64,000 bases of DNA. Origin: a bacterium (GTDB lineage Bacteria > Bacteroidota > Ignavibacteria > Kapaibacteriales > UBA2268). Under the pieces are notes generated by a model, which was given only the letters and a program-made list of their open reading frames with translations, was not told the DNA's origin and made no database searches. The stretch lies in the NCBI GenBank assembly GCA_024711295.1, contig JANJTB010000035.1, forward strand, positions 1 through 64,000, in the 5' to 3' direction. Within the stretch, counting starts at the first letter, position 1. Each line of letters starts with the position of its first letter. Below, piece by piece: positions 1 through 7,632 of the stretch. The position numbers and the translations under genes were made by a program.

Positions 1-1276
1 TGCTTTTGCTCAAACAGAAGAACTACCCGACACTGTCTGGACTAAGTTTACTTATCCTAATGCTGTAAATGCTGTAAAATTTACACCTGACGGTAAATAT
101 CTTGCCTCTGGTGGCGACGACGGAATACCCAAACTTTGGGACGCAGAAACCGGGGAATTGGTAAGAGAATTTCTTGGAAACGGAAGCAAAATTTGGTCAC
201 TTGATATTAATAATACCGGTGAATTAATTGCTGTGGTTAATGATTCTTCAGTTATTACTATTTGGAATGTGGTATCTGGTGAAATTTTAAAAGTAATTGA
301 CTATTATGGAAATAGCAATAAACTGAGAGGGCTTGATTTGAAGTTTTCTCATAATGGGATATATTTAGCTGCAATACTTGCAAAATACGGACTAAATTCT
401 ATTGAAAGAGATATCATTCTATGGAATACGCATAATTGGGAAATGAAATCTCAATTAATGGACGTTGCTGTACCAATTTCATTAATGTTTTCACCTGATG
501 ACTCAAAGATTGCTGTTTCTGATATTGTTTTAGGTGAAGAAAAAATAGTTGTTGCGATTTTGAATGTTCCAAGTTTATCCCATATTACTTACTCTAGTGA
601 ATCTAAAAATGCCATTATAGATTTAGCTTTTTCCCCAAACAACGAATACCTCGCAGGTGCAATCGAAGGAGGTCCCATCAAAATCTGGAATACTTCCGAC
701 TGGAAATTGTTTAGAGAGTTCGGTGGGAATGGTTATTCTGTTGCTTTCTCACCTGACAGCAAATATGTTGTAACAGGAAGAACAATATGGGGTAATGATT
801 GGTCAAGACTATTCATTTATGATAATGAAACAGGTTTTGAAACATATTCTTACTTACTAAATTACTTTAGCAGTAGATTAGGTCATCAATATGGTGATTT
901 AGCAAGAACAATCTCTGTTAGCGATAATTCCAATATTATTGCAATAGGTGGTTCAGGTGGAATTTACATGCTCAACGCCAAATGGAATCCGACATCAGTA
1001 CAGGACAATCCGGTACAAATAATTGAGCCGATTGTTTTTCCAAACCCGACAAACAGCAAAGCAAATATCAGATTTGACTTGCTAAATTCAGCAACAATTA
1101 ATATTCAGATTTATGATATTAATTCTCGGTTAATAGCTCATATTTTTGATGGTTTTCTTGAATCAGGAAACCACAATTTTGAGTGGAACACTGCAAAATC
1201 ACCTTCGGGCTCTTACTTTGCACGAATTACTGCTAACGGTACAGTTTCAACAGTACAAATAATCGTAAATAAGTGA
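1..1276 (+). CDS. WD40-like beta-propeller protein with T9SS sorting domain (5' partial)
   Basis: The reading frame is open from base 2, so the gene starts upstream of the window. Alignment with the paralogue at 2082 places base 2 at about residue 20, in the signal-peptide tail (AFAQTEELPD). An internal TTG at 158 is not the true start. The visible 424 residues contain WD40-like blades with motifs such as FTPDGKYLASGG, KIWNTSDW and AFSPDSKYVVTG, then a C-terminal T9SS type A domain (FPNPTNS, IQIYDINSR, SGSYFARI). Family knowledge says such proteins are exported and attached at the cell surface; the specific ligand is unknown. The first ~50 visible residues and last ~220 closely match the downstream paralogue, while the middle is different. 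The propeller call is motif-based. Confidence is high for the architecture and low for function. Confidence 0.85.
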   Translation, partial: AFAQTEELPDTVWTKFTYPNAVNAVKFTPDGKYLASGGDDGIPKLWDAETGELVREFLGNGSKIWSLDINNTGELIAVVNDSSVITIWNVVSGEILKVIDYYGNSNKLRGLDLKFSHNGIYLAAILAKYGLNSIERDIILWNTHNWEMKSQLMDVAVPISLMFSPDDSKIAVSDIVLGEEKIVVAILNVPSLSHITYSSESKNAIIDLAFSPNNEYLAGAIEGGPIKIWNTSDWKLFREFGGNGYSVAFSPDSKYVVTGRTIWGNDWSRLFIYDNETGFETYSYLLNYFSSRLGHQYGDLARTISVSDNSNIIAIGGSGGIYMLNAKWNPTSVQDNPVQIIEPIVFPNPTNSKANIRFDLLNSATINIQIYDINSRLIAHIFDGFLESGNHNFEWNTAKSPSGSYFARITANGTVSTVQIIVNK

Positions 1277-1282
1277 GGTGGA

Positions 1283-1327
1283 CAATGAAAATGGTAATTT
1301 TTGGGTGGCTGATTTATGAATGAAATA
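1283..1327 (+). pseudogene. Possible remnant of a duplicated gene start
   Basis: Just after the stop of the first WD40 gene the DNA reads gtgaggtggacaatgaaaat, nearly identical to the sequence after the second copy, where it forms the Shine-Dalgarno and start of the 3365 gene. Here the frame beginning at the ATG at 1286 stops after about 12 codons. This suggests the duplicated unit extended into the downstream gene and that copy was later lost. The inference rests on a short match. Confidence 0.4.
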
Positions 1328-1370
1328 TATAAATATTATTAACGTTTTTACAAATTAAGGAGATAAAATA

Positions 1371-1574
1371 ATGATTAATACTATAAATGCAATATACAAA
1401 AATGGGCGAATAATTTTCGATTCAGACATAGCAATACCTGATGAAACCAAGGTATTTGTCAGTTACTTTGAAAATGGAAATGATGATTTTTATTTAAACA
1501 GTTCCGAATATTCTCTGGATAAAATCTGGGCAAACGAAGAAGACGATATTTATGAAGAATTACTCAAAAAATGA
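1371..1574 (+). CDS. DUF104/AF2212-like antitoxin
   Basis: This 67-residue protein starts with the pattern INAIYKNGRIIF followed by IPDETKVFVSYF, which resembles short DUF104-type antitoxins (NG.I.. then LP.GT.V.V). Its acidic C-terminal half (WANEEDDIYEELLKK) would fit the toxin-binding, flexible part of a type II antitoxin. A good Shine-Dalgarno (aaggag, 1357-1362) sits upstream of the ATG. The last 23 bases overlap the following MazF/PemK-like gene, an arrangement typical of co-translated toxin-antitoxin pairs. The protein would neutralise the neighbouring endoribonuclease, and by analogy the complex would repress its own promoter. No operator was recognised. The family is assigned from the N-terminal pattern only. 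Confidence 0.7.
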   Translation: MINTINAIYKNGRIIFDSDIAIPDETKVFVSYFENGNDDFYLNSSEYSLDKIWANEEDDIYEELLKK

Positions 1575-1881
1575 AATTGTATTAATTAAATATCCATTTA
1601 GTGACTTAAGTAATTTTAAAGTCAGACCTGCAGTAGTGGCAAATAACGACTTTCCATCTTACGACTTGATTATAATACCATTAACAAGTAAAATTACCAA
1701 TCTTCATCCAGGTGAATTTTTAATAATTGATTATGCAAAATCCGGTCTGAACGTACAAACGGCAGTAAAACGTGGGTTATATACAATTGACAAACGGCTT
1801 GTAGTGCAATCAATAGGGTTTCTTGGAGATTCAGACTCCACCAAACTAACTCAGTCCATCTGCTACTGGTTAGGTCTTTAA
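1552..1881 (+). CDS. Type II toxin, PemK/MazF-family endoribonuclease
   Basis: The 109-residue product opens with EIVLIKYPFSDLSNFKVRPAVV, which matches the MazF/PemK hallmark (GDIV.v.fPF.d....K.RP.lvl) with the conserved Arg-Pro. The later IIPLTSKI segment and the KRGLYTIDKRLV stretch fit the second half of the SH3-like fold. These proteins cleave mRNA at short sequences and are inhibited by their antitoxin. The start ATG lies inside the antitoxin gene (23-bp overlap) with a purine-rich gaagaaga about 8 bases upstream, so translation is probably coupled. Length is normal for the family (about 110 residues). The module lies between two WD40 paralogues in an accessory stretch, consistent with acquisition or stabilisation of that region. 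Confidence 0.85.
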   Translation: MKNYSKNEIVLIKYPFSDLSNFKVRPAVVANNDFPSYDLIIIPLTSKITNLHPGEFLIIDYAKSGLNVQTAVKRGLYTIDKRLVVQSIGFLGDSDSTKLTQSICYWLGL

Positions 1882-2031
1882 CTGTTTTTTTGCCGTATTT
1901 GGAAATATTTATTATTGTATAAATAGTATTTTTTACATTTAGCCATTGTTAAATTCACCTCAATGAGGAGAATTATTAAATACAAATAATTTTTGTGATA
2001 TTGTCCACTTTAATGTGTTAATCTAATAGAT

Positions 2032-2039
2032 TATATTTG
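2032..2039 (+). promoter_or_regulatory. Candidate -7 box of the second WD40 gene
   Basis: TATATTTG matches the Bacteroidota -7 consensus TAnnTTTG and lies 42 bases before the ATG at 2082. Nineteen bases upstream there is TTTA rather than TTTG, so the -33 element is imperfect. Confidence 0.4.
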
Positions 2040-2081
2040 CAATTATAAAAAAACTTTTTTTATGAAAATTGAAAAAATTAT

Positions 2082-3356
2082 ATGAAACACAAAATGTTTT
2101 TAACGGCGGCGGCTTTGGTGCTGCTATTTGTTCAATCTGCTTTTGCTCAAACAGAAGAACTGCCAGATACTGTCTGGACTAAGTTCACTTATCCAAATGC
2201 TGTAAATGCAGTAAAATTTACACCTGACGGAAGGTATCTTGCTTCTGGTGGCGACGACGGAATACCCAAACTTTGGGATGTAGAAACTGGTGAACTTGTT
2301 TATGAATTTCCGATATTACCTGATATAATTGAAGATATTGATATATCAAATCGATATATTGCGTTCACTTCACGAAGTGAAAACGGAATTAATGTATATG
2401 ATTTGAATACGAAGGAACTATTAGTAGTTTTAAAAGGGAGTTCAAATGTAGCATTTTCATCTGACGAAAATTATCTTGTTACCGCTACTCATCATACGAC
2501 TGGTTTTTCCGGTTTAAGTATTTACAATACAGATAATTGGCATATATTAAAATCAATAGAATTTGATAAAACATCTTTTGATATAAAAGTATCTCAAGAC
2601 AATAATTATATCGTTAGATCAGGTAATTGGGGTGATCCTTCAACAGAAAATAAAGAAGGTACAATAGAATTATATAGCATACCCGAGCTAAGTTATATAA
2701 GGACAATAGATAAAAAAGAATACCTAGTATGTAATGATTTAGCATTTTCTAATTCAAATGAACATCTTGGAGGTGCTCTCGAATCCTCCCCCAACAAAAT
2801 CTGGAATACTTCCGACTGGAAACTGTTTAAAGAGTTCGGTGGGAATGGTTATTCAGTTGCTTTCTCACCTGACAGCAAATATGTTGTAACTGGTGAGGGA
2901 ACATGGGGTAATAGACATATCTTTATAAGAAATGCTCAAACTGGTGATTTAATATATACTTATCCAAGATCAAATGTACCAAATTCAATTGATGTATCTC
3001 CAGACAACAGATTCATCGCTGCTTCTTTAATGACAAGTGGAATTATTGTTTACAACGCAAAATGGAATCCGACATCAGTACAGGAAAATCCGGTGCAAAT
3101 TATTGAGCCCCTTGTTTTTCCAAACCCGACAAACAGCACAGCAAATATAAGATTTGACCTGCTTAATTCAGCAACAATTAATATTCAGATTTATGATATT
3201 AATTCCCGTTTAATAGCTCATATATTTGATGGTTTTCTTGAATCAGGAAACCACAATTTTGAGTGGAACACAGCACAAGCACCATCCGGCTCCTACTTTG
3301 CACGAATTACTGCAAACGGCATAGTTTCTTCAATTCAAATAATCGTAAATAAGTGA
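2082..3356 (+). CDS. WD40-like beta-propeller protein with T9SS sorting domain
   Basis: The complete 424-residue paralogue of the gene at 1-1276. It has a Sec signal peptide (residues 1-22, ending SAFAQ), WD40-like blades (FTPDGRYLASGG, AFSPDSKYVVTG, SPDNRFIAAS) and a C-terminal T9SS type A domain of about 75 residues (VFPNPTNSTANIRF, IQIYDINSRLIA, SGSYFARIT). The protein is expected to cross the inner membrane by Sec and the outer membrane by T9SS, and the propeller suggests a binding scaffold. Identity with copy 1 is very high for the first ~50 and last ~75 residues plus one propeller segment (about 230-275), but the rest differs. The stop TGA lies in the gtgaggtgg that serves as ribosome binding site of the next gene, so the two are probably co-transcribed. 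Confidence 0.9.
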   Translation: MKHKMFLTAAALVLLFVQSAFAQTEELPDTVWTKFTYPNAVNAVKFTPDGRYLASGGDDGIPKLWDVETGELVYEFPILPDIIEDIDISNRYIAFTSRSENGINVYDLNTKELLVVLKGSSNVAFSSDENYLVTATHHTTGFSGLSIYNTDNWHILKSIEFDKTSFDIKVSQDNNYIVRSGNWGDPSTENKEGTIELYSIPELSYIRTIDKKEYLVCNDLAFSNSNEHLGGALESSPNKIWNTSDWKLFKEFGGNGYSVAFSPDSKYVVTGEGTWGNRHIFIRNAQTGDLIYTYPRSNVPNSIDVSPDNRFIAASLMTSGIIVYNAKWNPTSVQENPVQIIEPLVFPNPTNSTANIRFDLLNSATINIQIYDINSRLIAHIFDGFLESGNHNFEWNTAQAPSGSYFARITANGIVSSIQIIVNK

Positions 3357-3364
3357 GGTGGAAA

Positions 3365-4870
3365 ATGAAAACGCTATTAATATCAGTAATTCTTTTCGTT
3401 TCGTTTGTCGCTTGTTTATTTTCGCAGAATGTAGAGCCGGAAGCAATGTATTTTTCGATACCACGCTCAAGTGGAACCAATATTCAGCAATTTGATATAA
3501 ACGACCCTGAATACATAATGAATAAATTCACACTTACATGGCAGTGGAATAATTCACCAAAACTGACAAGAGCATTGAAAATGAATTGCTCTCAGGGGCA
3601 TGAGCCAAGTTCAGGCGCTAAATATTTAGACAGTAATGATACCGGAAAGGAAATTGAATATATTTGGCAGGTAACTTCTATGAGTCCGCACCCACTTTAT
3701 CATTCAAAATCTTTTACTTACAAGCCGACGTTTACAGTTGACCCAGCTCATTTTTCGCCAAATGCAAACGATGCTGAGAAGAACATCTGGGGCTTCAAAA
3801 ACAGAAATATAACTAATCCTATTATTGTGAATAACCGTCTCCGGCTTTCACGTCTTACTCAGTACACTAATCCTGTACTTACAAATCCCTGGAGAAGTGA
3901 TAATTTTTATAAAGTTTATGATGATGACAAAGATAAGGACAATAATGACTTAAAACCAGTCAACGGCAAATACTGGCGAGTATCAGTCAATCTGCGTAGA
4001 GCAAGTTTTGCTTCAATGAATGATACATCAGATAATGCACCTGTATTGTCAATTGTAATTCCCTACTACCTTAATTTGAGCGATAGTGCCAGAAAAATCA
4101 AATTCAGTTCAAAACCAAATCCAAGTATCAGAACAGAAATGACTTATACCTATTCAGTTGGAGCCAACAATTATCAGGTAAGCCGTGGTTATGAACTTGG
4201 CACAGAAGCAACTACTGCCGACAGTATAATCATAACCAGAAGTATGATTCCTAATTCTTCTGATACATCAGTAACCGGACCTGACATTACAATCAACTTC
4301 GATTTTATTACAGATGGGGATGATAATCAAAATCCTGTCTTTTGGGGTGATATTAAAGATTCAACCGACACAACCAAAATACGCTCAATAGGACTTAATG
4401 TTTATTATCACAAAACTTGCGATATAGATCTGAACTATATCCGTATCGGTAACCCAATGAGCCACAAGCTATGGAAAGGCGAGTATGACTCTTTATTCCA
4501 TAGCAAAATCCAGACAGGAATAAATATAATAAAGAACAAAGGTTATAAACTTGTCAGATTCTACGGTCGTGACGAAATATCTGATCATTATGAGCTATGG
4601 GATGCAATGCGCTATTTCAACAAACTGGTCGGCGGTTTGGCAATAACAGAAGGTAATAGTCAGGATGAGAGGTATTTATATAGGACAGGCACGGACAGAA
4701 ATTGGCGGGGCAGCATACCATCAGGATCAACTTCAGCACCACATATTTATTTATATTGTGATCCCGGCTGGATTCGAACCAGCGGCACCAAGTTTAGGAA
4801 ACTTGTGCTCTATCCTACTGAGCTACGGGACCATCATTTTTCAATTAATAGTATCATTACCCAAAAGTAA
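3365..4870 (+). CDS. Secreted protein of unknown function, 3' end fused into antisense tRNA
   Basis: The start is the ATG at 3365, because a strong Shine-Dalgarno (gaggtgg, 3355-3361) precedes it; the upstream GTG at 3353 overlaps the previous gene. Residues 1-21 are a signal peptide (LLISVILFVSFVACLFSQ); a lipobox is possible but weak. The body is Asn/Ser/Asp-rich with no recognised domain. It contains a probable beta-rich section (INFDFITDGDDNQNP) and the segment RFYGRDEISDHYELWDAMRYF. The last ~40 residues (from about DPGWIRTSG) are read through the antisense strand of the tRNA-Arg gene at 4759-4832 and into the 3' end of smg, so the natural C-terminus is missing. No T9SS domain remains, although neighbouring proteins have one. 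The gene is best viewed as 3'-truncated. Confidence 0.6.
   Translation: MKTLLISVILFVSFVACLFSQNVEPEAMYFSIPRSSGTNIQQFDINDPEYIMNKFTLTWQWNNSPKLTRALKMNCSQGHEPSSGAKYLDSNDTGKEIEYIWQVTSMSPHPLYHSKSFTYKPTFTVDPAHFSPNANDAEKNIWGFKNRNITNPIIVNNRLRLSRLTQYTNPVLTNPWRSDNFYKVYDDDKDKDNNDLKPVNGKYWRVSVNLRRASFASMNDTSDNAPVLSIVIPYYLNLSDSARKIKFSSKPNPSIRTEMTYTYSVGANNYQVSRGYELGTEATTADSIIITRSMIPNSSDTSVTGPDITINFDFITDGDDNQNPVFWGDIKDSTDTTKIRSIGLNVYYHKTCDIDLNYIRIGNPMSHKLWKGEYDSLFHSKIQTGINIIKNKGYKLVRFYGRDEISDHYELWDAMRYFNKLVGGLAITEGNSQDERYLYRTGTDRNWRGSIPSGSTSAPHIYLYCDPGWIRTSGTKFRKLVLYPTELRDHHFSINSIITQK
4759..4832 (-). tRNA. tRNA-Arg (anticodon CCU)
   Basis: On the minus strand a full cloverleaf can be folded. The acceptor is GGTCCCG/CGGGATC (one G-U pair), the D-arm is GCTC/GAGC, the anticodon stem is CAAGT/ACTTG with loop TTCCTAA giving anticodon CCT, and the T-arm is GCTGG-TTCGAAT-CCAGC with discriminator A. 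CCA is not encoded. The gene starts 8 bases after the stop of smg on the same strand, so it may be co-transcribed with ybeY-smg. Its 3' end faces the accessory region at 1-4758, the usual geometry for tRNA-targeted integration. Confidence 0.95.
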
Positions 4871-5299
4871 AGTCCGTCCAGGTTTGTTCGAAAAATTCAT
4901 AGACTCAAGATGCAAAGCCGCTAAATAACTTCTTAAAAATTGAGTATCAACCGTGAACATTCCTGAATAATGAAGACGTTCCAATAACATATCAAGTTGA
5001 TAAGGTGTTATCAATCCTAAATATGCAAATTGTTGCAATTCTTTTAAAGCTTCAGGAGTGAACAAATCCTTTTCTATATTATGAAGTAACCTGAAACCTC
5101 TTTTTGAATCTTTTAGCTGAACAAGTTTTTCGAGTAATGCCAAATCTACTTTCTCAAATAACCAACTAAATGCAGTAGAAATCTCACTTTTGGTATAACC
5201 TTGATTTTCTAACTCTCTAAATTTATAATCCTGTAAATTCTTTGTATCGTCGTTGTTGTTTATCAGGAATACAATTATTTCCATTATTCTTTCAATCAT
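4841..5299 (-). CDS. smg: Smg/DUF494 family protein
   Basis: The 152-residue protein has the DUF494/Smg layout. The N-terminus is IERIMEIIVFLINN, a helical segment LENQGYTKSEISTAFSWLFE matches the family pattern (L...Gf...ei..al.WL), and RGFRLLHNIEKDLFTPEALKEL corresponds to the conserved R.f...E...L.......l stretch. The C-terminal half is more divergent. Smg is linked by gene neighbourhood in other bacteria to dprA and peptide deformylase; its biochemical role is not established. Here it overlaps the end of ybeY by 4 bases (ATGA), so the two are translationally coupled, and the tRNA-Arg gene follows immediately. The family call is from sequence pattern and size. Confidence 0.75.
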   Translation of the reverse strand: MIERIMEIIVFLINNNDDTKNLQDYKFRELENQGYTKSEISTAFSWLFEKVDLALLEKLVQLKDSKRGFRLLHNIEKDLFTPEALKELQQFAYLGLITPYQLDMLLERLHYSGMFTVDTQFLRSYLAALHLESMNFSNKPGRTLLLGNDTIN

Positions 5300-5718
5300 T
5301 TTGATGTATCCTTCATTAGTTTGAGATACTTATCCTCAAGACCAGTCATAATGGCTTTATCACTTGATTTTTCATCTTTATACCCAGCCAAATGCAATAC
5401 ACCATGAATACATAATCTGCTTAATTCATCTTTGAGTGAGCATTTATATTCATTGCTTTGCTTTTTTGCAGTATCAACACTAATGTATATCTCACCTTCG
5501 AGTGGTTCGTTGTCTATCTCAAAAGTTATTACATCGGTTGTGTAATCATGATTTAGATACTGTTTATTCAGTTGGTGAATATATTCATCAGAACAAATGA
5601 TAATATTTATAATACAATCTTTTTTGATTTCATTACTTGCCACCAAAGCAACGGCATTAATCAGGCTTTGCTTTGGTAAATACTTAGTTTCACTGTCGTT
5701 ATAAAAGTTTATTGTCAT
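5296..5718 (-). CDS. ybeY: Endoribonuclease YbeY (rRNA maturation factor)
   Basis: YbeY is a metal-dependent RNase that takes part in 16S rRNA 3'-end maturation and ribosome quality control. The motif HGVLHLAGYKDEKSSDK corresponds to the family's zinc site H-G-x-L-H-L-x-G-Y-D-H. The first two histidines are present, and the third ligand position reads Lys-Asp, a variant I associate with Bacteroidota YbeY. The segment DYTTDVITFEI matches the family motif TDVLSFP. The frame is open to a TTG at 5745, but the ATG at 5718 gives MTINFYNDSE, close to known N-termini, and is preferred; neither has a clear Shine-Dalgarno. The product is about 140 residues. It overlaps smg by 4 bases. Confidence 0.9.
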   Translation of the reverse strand: MTINFYNDSETKYLPKQSLINAVALVASNEIKKDCIINIIICSDEYIHQLNKQYLNHDYTTDVITFEIDNEPLEGEIYISVDTAKKQSNEYKCSLKDELSRLCIHGVLHLAGYKDEKSSDKAIMTGLEDKYLKLMKDTSK

Positions 5719-5751
5719 ATAGAGATAAGACGACAAATATGACAAAATAGT

Positions 5752-6180
5752 CTAATTGAGCAAACTTTCTGCAATTGATAATTGCATAGCTGATAATAAA
5801 ATTGCGGGGTGCAATTGAGAAAAATCAGATTTAATTAAGTTAATGTTGATGTTTGAATACAAAGAACAAGTATTTTCAGATCCGATTATTAAGCATGACA
5901 TAGTTGACTCATCACTTTTCAGAAATAGAACTTCATCAGGCTCGAAATACAAAATATTGTTGATATCATGAAGTTCGTAAAAGCCATGTCTTGTTTGAAC
6001 TGAAACCATAATGCCTGTTTTGAGATTTTCAATTTTTTGATATAAATTTATTACCATTGGCTTAGATTTATCAGAACTTCTTACTGTCCATGACCAACCA
6101 TTTTCAAATTCTGTCGGATGTGAATTAATAATCAAATTTATTTTTTCAATATCTTGTTCAGTTATATTCAATTTGTTCAC
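5752..6180 (-). CDS. Hypothetical cytosolic protein, 142 residues
   Basis: Not recognised. The predicted protein has no signal peptide or membrane segment and mixes alpha and beta character. Notable segments are ENGWSWTVRSSDKSKPMVINLY, TRHGFYELHDI and a hydrophobic C-terminal helix HPAILLSAMQLSIAESLL. The reading frame opens with GTG at 6180, and no better ATG lies near. It lies upstream of ybeY on the same strand, separated by about 30 bases, so it could be the first gene of a ybeY-smg-tRNA-Arg unit. It is likely real because it fills the gap with steady coding character and no overlap. Function unknown. Confidence 0.65.
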   Translation of the reverse strand: MNKLNITEQDIEKINLIINSHPTEFENGWSWTVRSSDKSKPMVINLYQKIENLKTGIMVSVQTRHGFYELHDINNILYFEPDEVLFLKSDESTMSCLIIGSENTCSLYSNININLIKSDFSQLHPAILLSAMQLSIAESLLN

Positions 6181-6283
6181 AACTATAAATATTTTATTGA
6201 GTAAAAAATAATTTTCTAAAATAAATTAATTTCTAAAATTTACAAAATATAATTAAGATTTATCATATACCAACTACGGTTTT

Positions 6284-7585
6284 TTAGACTGAAAGTTTCT
6301 TTATAAATTTTAGATATCTCAGAAACAATAAGGATGCTGCAGAAATAAGACCCACCAAAAATCCAAGCCATACCCCTGCAACACCCATTCTAAATAGAAT
6401 TCCAAGTGCATATCCTACTGGTAGAGATATCAACCAATAAGAAATCATGGCAATAATAGTTGGTAATTTAACATCTTCCAATCCACGCAAAATACCTAGT
6501 GAAGTTACTTGCAGCCCATCAAACAGTTGAAAAACTGCAGCAATAATTAAAAGAGTTGCAGAAATTTTGATAACATCAATTTCTGTAACAAAAAGCTCTG
6601 CTAACGGAAATCTGAAAATAACCATCAAAATTGCACAAAAAGACATCCATACCAAAACGAGCAAGTACGAAGATATGGCAGATTTTTTTAATTCTAAGAA
6701 TTTTTTCTCTCCATTAAGATGTGATATTCGGATTGTAGCTGCCGAAGCAATTCCGCTTGCCGCCAGATATGTAAATGCTGCTATACTCAAAGCAACTTGG
6801 TGAGCAGCTAAAGATTCAGGATTAATCCACCCTGACATAATTGCTCCAAATGAAAATGAAGCAACTTCGAGAAGGAACTGTAAACTAATGGGGAAGCCAA
6901 TTGTTAGAATTTTCTGAATATGAGAAATGGATAAAAATCTATTTAATTTATAAGAACGGTAAATTTTAAATTTTTTACTATACATTATATAAACAAATAA
7001 TGAAACGCCCATCCCAATTCTGGATATTAAGGTTGCCCATGCTGCTCCTTCGAGTTCAAGTCTTGGGAAGCCATAATTTCCATAAATAAGCAGATAATTA
7101 AGTATAATATTTACAATATTGAATACAATGCTTGCATTCATCGAGGGTTTCGTAAGTCCGGTACCTTCAATTAGCTGTTTACTGCCAACAAATAACATTG
7201 ATGGTATTAATGATATTGAGGCAATCAAATAATATGGAGTAGCTAGCTTCACTACTTTTTCAGATTGACCTAGATAGCCAAGCAGGGGAGTAGTGGCGAT
7301 CATTACTAAGGATAGAATCACACCTATGAGCACGACTAATAGCAAGCCATTTCTCATCAAGATGCTACACTCCCTGGTATTTTTTTCACCAAAGGCAATA
7401 CCAATAAGTGGTGTTATTCCGGTAGCTATACCTAAACCAATAATAAAAAATACTATATATATACTATGGCCAAGAGAACTTGCAGCTAAATGGTCTGCAC
7501 TTATATTGCCAACCATCACACTGTCTGCGATTCCTGTAAGAATATGACCCACCTGCCCCAACATTATCGGATAAGCAAGAGTCAA
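6284..7585 (-). CDS. MATE family multidrug efflux transporter
   Basis: A 433-residue (or slightly longer) polytopic protein with about 12 predicted membrane helices and MATE hallmarks. The N-terminal segment is PIMLGQVGHILTGIADSVMVGN, the internal repeat is IGFPISLQFLLEVASFSFGAIMSGW, and EGTGLTKPSMNASIVFN and LRGLEDVKLPTIIAMISYWLISLP follow. MATE proteins export cationic drugs or metabolites in exchange for Na+ or H+. The first usable start in frame is TTG at 7585, but the coding frame continues upstream as YREHLKNN, which is typical for the family, to about 7640 and overlaps the end of the preceding gene. The true start may therefore be a non-standard codon or lie in that overlap. I cannot decide it. 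Confidence 0.85.
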   Translation of the reverse strand: MTLAYPIMLGQVGHILTGIADSVMVGNISADHLAASSLGHSIYIVFFIIGLGIATGITPLIGIAFGEKNTRECSILMRNGLLLVVLIGVILSLVMIATTPLLGYLGQSEKVVKLATPYYLIASISLIPSMLFVGSKQLIEGTGLTKPSMNASIVFNIVNIILNYLLIYGNYGFPRLELEGAAWATLISRIGMGVSLFVYIMYSKKFKIYRSYKLNRFLSISHIQKILTIGFPISLQFLLEVASFSFGAIMSGWINPESLAAHQVALSIAAFTYLAASGIASAATIRISHLNGEKKFLELKKSAISSYLLVLVWMSFCAILMVIFRFPLAELFVTEIDVIKISATLLIIAAVFQLFDGLQVTSLGILRGLEDVKLPTIIAMISYWLISLPVGYALGILFRMGVAGVWLGFLVGLISAASLLFLRYLKFIKKLSV

Positions 7586-7632
7586 ATTATTTTTTAAATG
7601 CTCTCTGTACGAAGCAGTATCAAATTGCTTGT

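Larger units (their letters stand above)
1..3376 (+). repeat. Tandem gene duplication with conserved ends
   Basis: Bases 1-157 match 2139-2295, and roughly 615-1290 match 2745-3370, in direct orientation with only scattered differences. The intervening coding parts (about 160-610 and 2300-2740) are dissimilar. The toxin-antitoxin pair lies between the two copies. Confidence 0.8.

Noticed and set aside
3353-3364. GTG start upstream of the 3365 gene
   Set aside because: It overlaps the previous stop and would place the strong Shine-Dalgarno inside the coding region.
4665-4928. 87-codon frame with IPAGFEPAAPSL
   Set aside because: This is the well-known false translation of the antisense strand of a tRNA gene.
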